DNA of 64,000 nucleotides from Gavia stellata (Eukaryota > Chordata > Aves > Gaviiformes > Gaviidae): positions 9,000,708-9,064,707 of the forward strand of contig NC_082619.1 of assembly GCF_030936135.1 (NCBI RefSeq). Direction: 5' to 3'. Positions 23,460 to 34,412 of this stretch are shown here, one piece after another. Each line of letters begins with the position of its first letter. Position 1 is the stretch's first letter. The translations under genes were made by a program, and so were the position numbers. The notes below the pieces were generated by a model. It had not been told where the DNA came from, made no database searches, and saw nothing but the letters and a program-made list of their open reading frames with translations.

Positions 23460-23610
23460 GAAATGGTGGGGATGGGAGACTGCTGGGCTAGGAAACCATC
23501 ACAAAGCTGAGAAATCATCGTGAGGCTGGGAAACCACCATGGGGATGGGAAATCAGCATTGAGGACAGGAACTCATCAGCAGGATAGGAAATGACTGAGA
23601 TGGGAAGTTG
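23460..23610. repeat. 19-bp degenerate tandem repeat (GAAATCATCRTGAGGMTGG-like)
   Basis: Eight to nine units starting GAAAY or similar, such as GAAATCATCGTGAGGCTGG and GAAACCACCATGGGGATGG. Spacing is 19 bp for most and 16 bp for three. Confidence 0.75.
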
Positions 23611-23843
23611 TTGTGGTATGAATAATCAAACCATCGCAAGGCTGGCTGAAGCAGGTGCTGGCACAATGCTCGCCATAGGGAAGGAGGCTGCTTGCCCCCA
23701 ACAAACCCCACCCTGACCAACCACCATGGCAGGTACAGCAGCAGGCTCCCGCTCCTCCTGGTCCGCCTGCCCTCCAGGTAACACCCCCAGATGGCTCTGC
23801 CCACTAATATCTCACCCCATCACCCCTCTTCGCTTCCCCCAAC

Positions 23844-24512
23844 AGAGAGGTTCCCCCTCCGGATGCCAATGGCATCGGAGGTGCCCGGTGTGAGCTTCAC
23901 CATTCCGGCCATGCCGCCACTGGTCGCTGCCTGCGTGCTGCCCTCTGTCCCAGGGCTGATGGTGTCCTCTGAGCCTGCCCGGGTCCACCCTATCACCTAC
24001 AAGCTGGTGCAGGCCAGCATCTGGCATGGGGTGCCAGGGCCCCTGGAGGCCCCAGAGCAGCTGGTGCAGGGTCCTGGGGGGTGCAGGGCCCTGGGGGGTG
24101 CAGCTCCCCACCGTGGTGCAGCTCCCCCTCACGGTGCAGCTCCCCCACATGCCTGCTCCCTGTCCCCCTGCCTATGGCTGGGGACAGCAGGTGGTGACAG
24201 GGACGCTGCTGCCGCACCAACGGACAGGGCTGGGGGCCATGGTCCAGGGGGAGACCCTGTACCCCACGGGCTCCTGCCCTCTGCATGTCCCTTCCCACCA
24301 CAGGCCCCCACCACCCCGCCGCCCCATGGCTCAGCATTGGGTGCAGGGCCCCCCTGTGGCCCAGACCCTGCCCAGCAGTGCCCAGAAGCTGTCAGAGGCC
24401 TCCAACAAGGGCTGGGTGGCCAGTGAGGACAGCGTCCTGCGTCCCTGCCACCAGCCCCCACCAGCCCGCCCTGGCTTCGCTGACCAGCAGAACCACAACG
24501 AAGCCCAAAGGT
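23844..24512 (+). CDS. Unrecognised proline/glutamine-rich candidate exon(s)
   Basis: After an acceptor-like CTTCCCCCAACAG a plus-strand frame reads RFPLRMPMASEVPGVSFTIP and continues to LEAPEQLVQ near 24,070. A second frame then takes over from about 24,090 (VQLPTVVQLPLTVQLP, from an 18-bp repeat) and runs through TLYPTGSCPLHVPSHHR to DQQNHNEAQR before a GTGAGT donor at 24,511. The frame change may reflect an unrecognised intron, a frameshift or simply non-coding G+C-rich DNA. The composition resembles a low-complexity activation region of a transcription factor, but I do not recognise the family. The neighbouring repeat unit at 24745-25235 may be its 3' part. Confidence 0.35.
24099..24152 (+). 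repeat. 18-bp tandem repeat, three copies (GTGCAGCTCCCC...)
   Basis: Three direct copies of an 18-bp unit beginning GTGCAGCTCCCC, encoding a six-residue repeat (VQLPTV, VQLPLT, VQLPHM) in the candidate coding frame. Confidence 0.8.
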
Positions 24513-24718
24513 GAGTTTTGGGGGGTGGCAGAGCCCACAGGTGGGCAGCCAAGCTGAGGAAAGCTTGCATCGCCCCGGGGTTGGGTTGGCTTCGTTTGCT
24601 TTTTCAGCAGCGGTGACCACCCTGGCAGCCCCGGGGAAGCCCGCGGATCTGCCCAAGCAGGGGCCAGCCACCTTGGCCCAGGCCTTTCCTGAGCAGGCAG
24701 AGGACACCACTGTCAACC

Positions 24719-25243
24719 ATGTGCTTCGCCTGGCTCAACACCACAGACAGCAAGGACACTGTCCCCAATGTCTCTGACAACCCCAGCTTGACTGCCTTAC
24801 TCCATGAGGTCCCAGACCTCTCCGAGTATGTAGAGGAGGGCGGCTGCCCCAAGGAGTAAGCAGCAGTGGCGGGGCTGGGGGACAGGCAGGACACTGTCCC
24901 CTATGTCCCCAACTTGACTGCCTTCCTCAGTGAGCTCCCTGACCTCTCTGAGTATGTGGCGGAGGGTGGCTGCCCCTGCCCCAAGGAGCGAGTGGTGGCA
25001 GCAGGTCTGGGGGACACCGAGGACACTGTCCCTGATGTCCTTGACTTCCCCAACAGCCTTGCCAGCACGGCTTTCCACAATGAGCATCACAACTTCTTGG
25101 AGCATGTGGCGGACGGCGACTGCCCCCAGGACAAAGCGGTGGTGGCGCGGCCAGGGGACAGTGAGGACACCATCTTGACCGCCAGTGTCCCCAGCTTGAC
25201 CGCTGAGGTCCTCAATGAGCTCCAGGACCTCTCCGAGGCCTAA
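24719..25243 (+). CDS. Four tandem ~135-bp units encoding a ~45-residue acidic repeat, unknown gene
   Basis: Unit anchors (GACACTGTCCC or equivalent) lie at 24755, 24890, 25022 and 25166, spacings of 135, 132 and 144 bp. The units translate in one shared frame to variants of DTVPxVxxxPSLTALLxELP then DLSEYVxEGGCP, with a conserved C-P pair and acidic surroundings. Multiples of three are kept, which argues for selection on, or origin from, coding sequence. The first unit ends in an in-frame TAA (24856-24858), while the second to fourth form one open frame to TAA at 25241-25243. I do not recognise the protein. It could be a decayed repeat-domain exon cluster of the gene starting near 23,844, or an activation-domain-like tandem array. 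Confidence 0.4.
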
Positions 25244-25420
25244 AGATTGGTTTAATGGACTCGCCCCTTAGTCATTGATTGTGCTACAATCTCTGGGACT
25301 CATGGGGTGGGGAAGATGGCTGGTACAAATTGGGCTAACATGGGTAGCCGGATTTGTACTTTTAATGATAGGGACAGCTACAGTGCAAAGTGTCTCATAC
25401 TCCTATAATGTCTTCTATCT
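25244..25420 (+). mobile_element. Possible retroviral env membrane-spanning fragment
   Basis: Immediately after the repeat units, one frame interrupted by a TAG shows a tryptophan-containing pre-membrane stretch followed by a long hydrophobic segment, arranged like the C-terminal end of a retroviral transmembrane subunit. No LTR was delimited beside it. Tentative; it could be unrelated hydrophobic sequence. Confidence 0.3.
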
Positions 25421-25824
25421 CTTTGCCCTTTTCTCCATCTGTCCGAGATGTGAAGATCACCGCCCTAGAAGCAGTAGTCCTTCGGCATCCGCAGGATCTG
25501 CGTGCGTAGGGAAGAGAAACCATTAATGGGATGTGTTTCTTGACCTCCATCCCATGAACAGACTCCCCAGCCAACCTATCTTCTCCCTCATTCCTTTCTC
25601 CCAACAACATGGACTATCCAAGCCCCTCCACAGCCTGCCAGACGAGCTGGCTAACCCTGAAATGCCACCAGGCTTTGCCCTGGGGACTGCCTCCATCTCC
25701 CCGGCACAAGCCTGGGAACGCTGAAGCACTGTGGAGCTACGGGAGCATGCACGTGGAGACCAGACCTTCCCTCTCACCTGCTCCTCAGCAAGGTACTGCT
25801 GGTCAAACTCCAGCTAGTAAAACT
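25421..25824. other. Unassigned sequence before a CR1 tail
   Basis: Moderately C-rich DNA without a recognised gene; the short open frames here are not supported by similarity or splice context. Confidence 0.4.
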
Positions 25825-25848
25825 TTTTTTTTTTTTTTTTTTTTTTAA
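25824..25848. repeat. (T)n homopolymer
   Basis: About 24 consecutive T, directly followed by a CR1 tail. Confidence 0.95.
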
Positions 25849-25912
25849 GGTTGGACTTGATGATCTTACAGGTCTTTTCCAACCTTAGTGATTCTGTGAT
25901 TCTGTGATTGAT
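25849..25912 (+). mobile_element. CR1 LINE 3' terminal fragment, plus orientation
   Basis: GGTTGGACTTGATGATCTTA, then GTCTTTTCCAACCTTAGTG and a triple ATTCTGTG terminal repeat: the last ~60 bp of a CR1 element. Confidence 0.9.
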
Positions 25913-27216
25913 GGGGATCTCGCATGGGTTCTTCGCCACCACTGTCCCCCCGCCCCACGGCTCTACGGCAGCACCGCTCCCAGCTCGAGCACTGTGGGGC
26001 TGAACTCCAGCTGTGGCTCCAGCCCATGGCCCGACACCTGCAGCTGGAGGGGCTGGCTGCTCTGCCAAATGTTAATCTTCAGCTCGCTTCTGTAGGACTT
26101 CTGAAAAGAGACAAGTGCAGAAAGCTACTCCGTGAAGTCCCAGGTGACAGGGCCTCAAATTCAACCCTTGCCCCAAGGTCAGGGATGTTACCAGTACCTC
26201 TAAGCTGAATGGAAAACAGATATTAACTTACAGCAGGGGCTACAGCACCGGCATGCTGGCTCTCAGTAATTGGGATGAATCCTGCTGTGAAGTGGAACTG
26301 CATATTTGGGTATCATCAGATGGATCTAAAATGGACTCTCAAACGTTTCCACCTAGTCACGAGAGAGCACAATGCTCGTAAGAAAGGTCCTCACGGGGGG
26401 ACTCAGCTCCCACAGGACTCAGGGGCTGCTTCACCTCCTTCTTCAGGGTTATGTTGCCCAGACACAGTCCTGGCGCTGCTGCATCAGGCAAACATCAGCT
26501 ACGTGAAGGAGGCAGATGAGCTCTCAATGGCTGGAAATAAGGGTCTTCCCCTCTGCTGAGTGCTTGGCTCTGGTTAAAGCCAGAGACAAGATGGTTACAG
26601 CTCTACTAGCAATTAAAACATGCCTGGGACCCTTCCTAAGCGTGGAAGCACTCGAGTCCATACTGTTACACACTGCCACTTTCGAAGTCATGGTGGCCAC
26701 ATGCAAACTGCCTTTGGGAATGCTCCATCTTTTATGCTGACTCCCAAACTGCCTGGGAACGTGCAGGCAGGCTGGGCCAGAGCCACAGGGACTGCTGGCA
26801 GCATACCACTACAGGTGACCGTCCTGCCGTGCCCAGGAAGGGGTCTGGTGGCTGTTTTGTCTGCTGGTACCAGCAGCAGGATTAGCCTAGATCGGCCCTT
26901 CCAGGGTTAGCTATCCCCTGCGAGCGTGCCAGCTGCTCTGCACCAGGGTGTTCCTGCCTGCAAACATGCCCATGAAAGGGGGAAGATGAGGGGAAACAGG
27001 CAGATTTCCCCCCCCCATTGGCACGTGACAGCTCTCCATTGGCATTTCAAAGCCCCTCTCAGAAGAGTGCGCTGCAGGGGAAACTGAGGCACAGTGGGTA
27101 CGGCGCTGGCAGACAGCTCCATGTGCAGGTAGACCTCATCTCCTCCTCCCTGTGCTGGGCTCTTGTTACCACGTTGCCCTGCCACACCTCCTGGGGGTGA
27201 CACCTGGCAGTCTCGC
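25913..27216. other. Unassigned sequence left of the HYDIN-like exons
   Basis: No gene recognised. A C-homopolymer (27009-27016) is present. Exons that should follow the HYDIN-like exon at 27217 on the minus strand were not found. Confidence 0.4.
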
Positions 27217-27366
27217 CTCCTCTGTGGGTGAAAACCTGACTCGAACGTTGCAGTGCTGTCCTGGAGCCGGGGCTCCAGCTGAGGGCACCACCTTGAAGGC
27301 ACAGGGCTTGGCCTTCAACTCCCAGAGCAGGTTCTGATGCACCCTCACTGGCAAACTTTTGTCCAC
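27217..27366 (-). pseudogene. HYDIN-like exon (VDK...FSPTEE segment)
   Basis: After a TGTGCTCAG acceptor it reads VDKSLPVRVHQNLLWELKAK, PCAFKVVPSAGAPAPGQHCN and VRVRFSPTEE, matching the human segment VDKLEKHMP...AELKPKTRIFEI...VQVKFMPKEE and the usual end of a Hydin Ig-like domain. After TEE the similarity stops and a TAA follows about 17 codons later. The expected continuation, an FYSQRL-like strand, is absent, which suggests a deletion or an unrecognised donor. Confidence 0.7.
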
Positions 27367-28097
27367 CTGAGCACAAAAACAGTTGTGTGAGGTCTCCTCG
27401 TCTGTGAGGACAGACCCTCAGTTCCTGCAGTGGTCTGAGATACTGTCACGGTGCTGAAAGCATCCACATCCAAACCAGCTGCAGCCCCCACTGGCCTAGA
27501 ACTGGAGGGAAGACATATAGGCAGGGCAGGCGGATGGGGAGGCACTGTAATCGGAGGATGAATGGGTGAAGATGGCAGAGAACTGAAGCATCAGTGTGCT
27601 GGTTGTGGCTGGGATAGAGTTAACTTTCTTCATAGCAGCTAGTATGGGGCTGTGTTTTGGATTTGTGATGGAAACAATGCTGATAAAGCAGGGATGTTTA
27701 AGTGACTGCTGAGCAGGGCTTGCACAGAGTCAAGGCCTTTTCTGCTCCTCACACCACCGCACCAGCGAGTAGTCACATCCCTTGCAATTTGATGCAAAGC
27801 ACACCCTGCCAAAACCCCTGCCAGCCTGCATTACAGCTTTCCCAAGCTTTTCTCTGTAGGCATCATCTTTACAGGCCATCAACAGATACGCTGGCAAGCT
27901 CTGCAGGATGGTTCCCGGGGCAAAGCCCACATGGACTCATCTGCTAGAGACTCAGGAAGCAACCAGAGGGTTGAGTGTTGCTCTGACAGCCCTGAAACCT
28001 CCATCCTTGGTGGAGATGGGTGGGAGCTGCCCTGTGGGCATATGACATGGGGGAAAAAGCCACGGACCTTCCTGGGGAGCAGACAGGTAGTGCTCAC

Positions 28098-28275
28098 CTT
28101 TGATGTTCCTGGGCACGTCCAAGTGGATCCTGGGAAAGCTCCCCTCTCCTTTCAGGGAGATTTCTTTTGGTTCCACGTGACCCACTTGGACCTGGAAAGT
28201 CCTGCAGAAGACTCCAGGCACTCCTGGCAGGTAATAGACTTTCAGCACTTGCTCCTTGCCAGGTCCAATGTAACC
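28098..28275 (-). pseudogene. HYDIN-like exon (AKEQVLKVYYLPGVPGVF segment)
   Basis: After a CCCTGCAG acceptor it reads GYIGPGKEQVLKVYYLPGVP, GVFCRTFQVQVGHVEPKEIS and LKGEGSFPRIHLDVPRNIK before a GTGAGC donor. Human HYDIN has AAKEQVLKVYYLPGVPGVFN, a QIQVAHLDP stretch and SGEGIFPRICLDLPRN at the matching place, so identity is high. The exon (178 bp) has no stop and intact splice sites; taken alone it could be functional. Confidence 0.88.
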
Positions 28276-31200
28276 CTGCAGGGCGCGAGAGAAGAGGAAG
28301 GGAATGCAAATCAGAGAGGGTTTGGTCGAGGGATGGCTCAGACGATAGACACGCTGAGAAGATAAGACATCTCAAACATAAGAAAGAGTCAGACATTGCC
28401 TTCTAGCTCTCTTCTATCCAAAAGCTCAAGTGTCCTACACCAGGATGCAGTATGTCCTTCAGAGGGCTTGTAGGGAGGCATTCCCACAGCACAGACTGCC
28501 CTGCGCTCAGCATGAGCGCAGCTCTTCTGCTAGCACTGTTTACCTTCTGCTAGCAAGAGCCAGACTGAAGAAATAAAAGCTCTTTTACCAGCCGCTGTGG
28601 AAGAGGCGTGAAGTGCCTGCACTCTCAGCAGAGCCAGCAGCTCCTCTCACAGCACGTCAGTGGTTCCCAGGCTGGTGTCGAAGGGCCTCACCCATTATTA
28701 ACGACCCCAACCAAACATCTCCTGCCTGTGCGGTTACATCGAGGGTGCACGAGCCTATCTGGACTCACGATGACCAGCAAACATACATCTCTGGACATGC
28801 AGGAGCAGAGACTAGGATGAGAACTAAGGAAGAAGGTGTTGCCAGGAAGGTCACCTCCTCTCTGGACTTCCAGGGGGACTGTCCAATCCCCGGGCTGGGC
28901 TCACGTCAGCCAGGACGACAGCAAACTCAAGCAGATGGCAATACGGCTCGGGGTGACAGGACACAGCCGCAGCTTTCCTTGGCTCACCCTCTGCATGCGG
29001 GGCTGGCCCTTCGGCTCCCCGCTCCCCTCCACGCTGTAGGGACAAGCTGCTGAGCAGGAAGGATCCTGCCACTTGGTCTCCCAAGCCCTTACTCCAGTGC
29101 ACAGCACAGCTGCAGCGAAAGCGAGCCCTGTCAAGCTGCCAGGGCTGACGACGCTGTTACAGCAATGACTGTGCGGGTCTGAGCAGAGCTGTGTCTTTGG
29201 AAGCTCGCGGGAAGAGGGCATCAGCGTGTCATCCCTTGTAGGAGACAGGCGTGAGGAAACGTGAAAGCCTTTTGCCTTTCTCTTCCCATTGCAAAAAGCG
29301 TCCAAGATAGGAACACTGCTTCAGCCCAAAGACTTCCATGCAGGACTGAGCAGCTGGGATGGTGGGATGCTGCAAACTCTTCTCCTTGCTATTCCAGCCC
29401 TGCTCCTCTCTGGCCCCCTCACTGCCCTACAAAGCTGCTGCACAGCAGCAAAGCTGGAGGAGTGAGGGACTGGTACAGGGGCTATTACAATTTCTGGCAA
29501 AAGAGCTTCATGCCCAAGCAAGGGTATTGAAGTCTCACCCAGTTAGTGCTGGCAGGGGGCATGCAGCAACGTGGCCATATCCTGGAGAGCATCCCCCATG
29601 CAAAGGCGCAGCCTTCTCCTCACTGCAGGGCTTACAGCAAGGCAGCCAGTGGATGGACCTGCCTTTAAAAGGTGACCATGCGACAACACAAGGGGAGAGC
29701 TGGATGGACTCCTTAAATCCTAAGCCAGGCAACGCAGCAGAATCACATTCGTTCTGGGAGCGGGGCTGGGGAATGAGGCAAGACTTCCCCTTGAAACACT
29801 AGATCTCTACAGTCACTCATTCATCTCTGCACATGGAGAACTCAGCCTTCGCGCCTGCATAACCCTCAATTTCTTTGCTCTTAAGGGAGTCTGGCGTAGC
29901 AGGGGTTTGTGGCCAGACATGAGTCACGTTGGGAGAAAAACAGCAATGTTTCCAATGACTGGACAGTCTGCCTCCTATAATGGACAATTTAGCATATAAA
30001 AATAACTGACGTTTGGAAGAGGTACAGAGGCGGGCATGCTTTATAAGCGTTACCTTTCCCCTGCACTGAATCCTCGGCATACATTGGCAAGCAGATGAGC
30101 CAGGACCCAAGAAATGGGAGACAGGCACAGTGCTTCGAGCATGCACAACTCAGGTTTATGGAAACACAAGCTAATTTTCCACAGCGATCAAGACAAACTA
30201 CTACAAAATAGACACCATGAAAACTATCGCCTCACTGTCTAAACCCATGGCCACGTGGGTCTTGAAATCTTGGGTATAGTTCTGATCTGAAAAAACAAGC
30301 TGAAGCATTTGGAATTAATAGAGGAGAGGAGAAAGTACAATTAAAAGCATGGAGCAGCTTCTATATGAAGACTGACGAGATTTCTAGGTCGAGGAATCCA
30401 TATGGCAGATAGATGGGAGAGGTTTGTAAAAGCACAAACGGCCTGGGAAATGTGAAAAAGGAAACATTTGTCATGATTTGTCACAAAGCAGGAACCTCAG
30501 GGCCTGAAATAATGTTAGCAGTCAGAAATTACACAAAAGTAGTAGTACTTTTCCAGGGACTATTCCTTCCTTTGCAACATACTGCCATAGCATGCTGTAG
30601 AGGCTAACAGCCCTAAATCCAGAGAGCAACTGGGCAAATTCTTGGAAGAGAAAACCATCAGAAGCTCTTAAACAAAGATGAGAATGAAGCCTCCAGCACA
30701 GAGAACTGCCAACTCCAGAGCCTACGGGGGAGAAAGCATATGCACTGCCTGTTTCTACACGCTTTGCTAAGCATCCCCCATGACTGCTCTTCTGGAAATG
30801 AGCTGGGGACGCAGCCACCCTTACACTCCTGGCTGCAGGCACCGAGGACTCTTTTGAAGGCTGGAGGGCTTGCCGGAGCACCTTCTACCGCAAGGAGAAG
30901 TATTTGACATCGTGCTGAAGATATAAACCCAGAAATGGCTCGGTACAGTACAGCGTGCACAGATGCCAGGGAGTCAGGAGGAAGCTGCAGATCTGTCTGC
31001 CAGACAGATGAACTGACACAGAGAGCGGAGCTGCCAGGGTTGGCCAAGGGCAGATGCAGACTTCATGTCTTGGGTGCCAAATTAGATGTGACATGTCATT
31101 TAGGACACTTGGTTGTCTAATATGTAAGTTTATAAAAAGAGCTACACAAATGCCTTTCTTCAGAAAGGCTTTTCCTGTTCAAGTGCCACTGATGAATAAT

Positions 31201-32266
31201 TTGTGATCACAGCCACTAGGATACTCCTGCAAGTCCCCTAAGTTACCCGCTGAAATACTTAACATCAGGAAATTAGTGATACAGAGCAGGATACACATGA
31301 TCTAACCAAGTGGCTCTGCCCCATTAGCTTCTCCTTCATGATTTGATGGGACACATTTCGGGATTTCTGCTCTTCGGGCATCTGTTTTCTCTTTAGTTCT
31401 GCTGCATTGAGCCAATGACCTTTGAAGAGAGTGGCGAGGAGTTATCAGAAATGCTCTAACTCCATCCTTGCACAACGCTCACAGCCAACACGTGTGTGGA
31501 GGTGTCACGGTCGGGTGAGTCAGAGGAAAGCAGAAAAGCAGCGTTGTGCCAAGACTGACGTGGAGAGGAATGGCTCCAAGTTTTAGTTATCTCTTCTTAA
31601 TTTGCACCTGTTTTCTCTCTGTTCTGGCCTCACAGACCCCTCCGCAGAAGTACACAGAGATCTCTCCTCGACAGAGCCTGAGCACTAGGTCATCTCCCGT
31701 CAGGTAAGCTCCAGTCAGCAAAGGGGACGTCTGTGGATGGGAAGGAGGAATCGCCCTGACTCCACTGCTGTTTGCAGGGCGGGATCTGTGCTCCACACAG
31801 GATATGAGATATAATCACTGTTTTGCAACCTGTTCTGTCTGGAACCAGCCATGTCTCTCAAGTCTTCAGGCAGAGCTCAAGCAGCCCACCACATGCCCAG
31901 CTGCCTGGAGGGCAGGTATGGTCAGAGCAGCACTGGCAAGTATGCCTACGTGACAGAAGATATTACTGCCCACACAAAGAGGATGGAACGAAGCACACAC
32001 CCACGCTTCAGCTATTCCAGTGCAATGCCCAGTACTTCGTTTAACTTGGCATCCAGGCAGGACTCTGGACTTTCCCTGAAGCAGCACGCAGTCCATCCCC
32101 CACTGCACCATGACAGCCACCTCCAGCAGAAGCCGGGCAGCAAAGCGATGGGGAGGTGGGGTCCAGCTTCACAGTGCTGCTAGACAGCAGGAGGAAGGCG
32201 CAGGAGGGACACAGGGGGAGTTTCCAGCCTTAACACAGGTGCTGCCCAGCCACAGCAGGTACTTAC
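28276..32266 (-). other. 4-kb stretch between HYDIN-like exons, no further exon recognised
   Basis: If 32267-32386 is the HYDIN 5' exon, dozens of exons should lie here; none was found on reading the minus strand. No transposon was recognised either. Mixed composition with many short, unsupported open frames. Confidence 0.45.
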
Positions 32267-32386
32267 AGTTACAGACTCCTCTGTCTCTCTGACTAGCTTT
32301 GGAAAACGAGGTGCTACCACTTTCCTCTGGAATCCACCAGCCATTTTGGAGGATCCCATGGACAGATGCATCTTGCCAGTGGCCAT
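32267..32386 (-). CDS. Possible 5' coding exon, HYDIN-like N-terminus
   Basis: The ATG at 32384-32386 opens a 40-codon frame (MATGKMHLSMGSSKMAGGFQ, then RKVVAPRFPKLVRETEESVT) ending at a strong GTAAGT donor. The APR-PKLV-ET-E pattern resembles what I recall of the HYDIN amino terminus, and HYDIN exons occur 4 kb downstream on the same strand. The assignment is tentative: the recollection of the family start is weak, and the gene would lack most of its N-terminal half. It may instead be the first exon of an unrelated gene. Confidence 0.4.
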
Positions 32387-33700
32387 CTCTCAGCTCACCT
32401 GGAAGGAGCAACAATGGAACTTTGAAACTCTAGAATCCCATTCATGGCAGAACCAGAGGACACACCCACGTCTCCAGGCTGCGGCATCCTTCCGAAGTGG
32501 AGAACTTAAGGCCTCCCCACCGTGTTCCCTGATTAGACCATATTTAAGTGGCACAGTCAACATTCATAGCAGTAAAACCCCAGAACAAACATTCCCTGAG
32601 CCAAAACAGCCTTTTGCTGTGGGTGCTGTCCCACGAGCCACAAACACACACCAGGGCCTGCTGGCATTTCTCACCTTCCCCCGCTTCCATTGCTTTTGGA
32701 ATCCCATTTACTGGAATTATTAACCCAATCTCTATTAGTAGCCAAACTGTCCTTTATTCCTTTTTACAAGTTTTCCGGTGGGAACAGAAGGAAGGTAAAT
32801 GTCACTTAGCTGCTTCATTTTGCCAGGGCAGCTGACCTGATGTGACTGTGTGCCTGACCCTACTAAGTGCTCGGAGTACTATGAACAACCTTAAACCCAG
32901 GGATTGCTGCTGCCCCGAGCGTTAATAAAATCAGACTACTTGCCGACTTTGCAAACCCAAGGTCCACCCTCTGTGCAAGGAGCCTGGTGATGCTTCCAAC
33001 TAATGGAGCGTAGAGTTCAATGCTCTCATTAAGAACTACAGTCTCCCAAGGCTAATTTGCTTGGTTTAAGTCACAAAAATTATCCAGCAAATATGACTCC
33101 TTCCAGGCATGAAATTACCACAGCACCCAAGAGCATTTCTCCATGGAGAACGAGGGCCCTAATTTTCACTTAATAACACCCAAACTCAAGGCTCCCTACA
33201 GGCGTTAGAGGTTGTAACAGCAGAAACAAAAGCATGAAACCATTAAGGGAACACGAGCAATTAGCTCAAATATAAATGCAAATTTGTGAAAGCAGGGCCA
33301 CTGAAGACTTTATGCTAATGGCAGTTCTTCTCCAGCACCCTTATCCTATAAGTAGCATGGGTTAACAGGTCCATGGGCCATTCCTCTTCCAGTCACCAGC
33401 CTGACAACCACCTCTCTTCGTCTGTGTCACACAAAGTGGGTGTGCAAGAAAGGGCAAGAAGAGAAGACAACCCCAGAAAGCGGGTCTCAAACAGAAACAA
33501 AAATCAAAGAGAAACATGTACACTATTTGCTAAGCACTACTTTGGACTAGAAATAATTTCCCCTCCCTTTCTGGTTAACTGGACCAAGGTACAGATGGGT
33601 TTGCCCGCTTCTTATTTTCTGGGACTTGAAAGACCAGTGCTCTCAGACCCAGCCCTACTCTAAATTTTTTTTTCCGTTCTGACATTATCTGACAAAATCA
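32387..33700. other. Intergenic sequence without recognised content
   Basis: A+T-rich DNA; no gene, RNA or transposon identified. Confidence 0.45.
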
Positions 33701-33925
33701 CAGATCATATTCCCTCCTGCTTCCTTCTGTTCCACATCATCTTTTCTGTGTGGATGATGTCTTGCTGTATACAGCAAGTCATCGTCTATACAAAGATGAC
33801 CATTCCCTCCCACTCAAGGTTTACCCACATCCTGCAAGCAAGGCAATAACTTCATTCCTTTACTCTGTTACAGGACATCTTGAAAAACAAGGGTTAAAAG
33901 CAAGTAAGAAGAATTAGAAGAATGT
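33700..33925 (+). mobile_element. Endogenous retrovirus pol remnant (reverse transcriptase active-site region)
   Basis: At 33747-33758 a plus-strand frame reads C-V-D-D followed by hydrophobic residues, the context of the retroviral Y/F-V-D-D catalytic box with its first residue changed. About 120 bp further, an HLEKQGLKAS stretch matches the usual thumb-region position. The frame then closes. Only this short piece remains, directly upstream of LTR-like sequence. Confidence 0.55.
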
Positions 33926-34412
33926 AAAGAAGATGCTTCATAACAACTGCACCTGGCACTTAGACATATTAGAGAGAAAGACTGTCTTCACTAACTCTCT
34001 GCTAACTAGCAATAACGATTAGCACAAGGACGAATTGTAGAAAAATAGAATGGACTGCCAAAAGAGTGCCCTAGAGTTAACCTGTCTCATTATAATCTCA
34101 TTCTAATACTAAGGAACACACCTCCTAGCTAGAAAAGCCCCAAACCAATTAAGCCCCTTACTCTCTGAGCATATGTAGTGAATTAAAAGAGAACTGTAAC
34201 TTTAAGATGAAGTAAGAAAAGTATTAACCAAGAGTTAATTAAGGGGTAGCACCAGTAGGCGTAACTAACGTTGTTAACTGTTTTAAATACCTGTCATGAT
34301 TTTAACCCGGTGTGCAAGCTTTGAGGAGAAATCCCCTTGCACCCGGCGCCGCAATAGACATGCCTGCTTTGTAACTGTGTGTGAGTTGTGAAGTTTGTTT
34401 CCGCGTGTCACA
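33926..34412 (+). mobile_element. LTR-like sequence, approximate boundaries
   Basis: It has the order expected of an avian retroviral LTR: A+T-rich U3, a TTTTAAATA TATA-like box near 34281, then GCTTTGAGGAGAAATCCCCT, CCCGGCGCCGCAATAG where a polyadenylation signal usually sits, TGCCTGCTTTG and a T/G-rich U5 ending near CGCGTGTCA. The polyadenylation signal appears mutated (AATAGA). Terminal inverted repeats were not identified, so the borders are estimates. Confidence 0.5.

Larger units (their letters stand above)
27217..28275 (-). pseudogene. HYDIN-like partial gene, central region
   Basis: HYDIN is a very large (about 5,100-residue) ciliary central-pair protein made of repeated ASPM-SPD2-Hydin Ig-like domains. 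Two minus-strand exons here match its central part, at roughly residues 1,300-1,650 of the human protein by memory. In an intact gene about 200 residues of exons lie between them, but only 731 bp separate them and no such exon is readable there. Upstream and downstream HYDIN exons are also missing from the adjacent DNA. The copy is therefore a fragment or an internally deleted duplicate. Introns and splice sites show duplication of genomic DNA. Confidence 0.7.
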
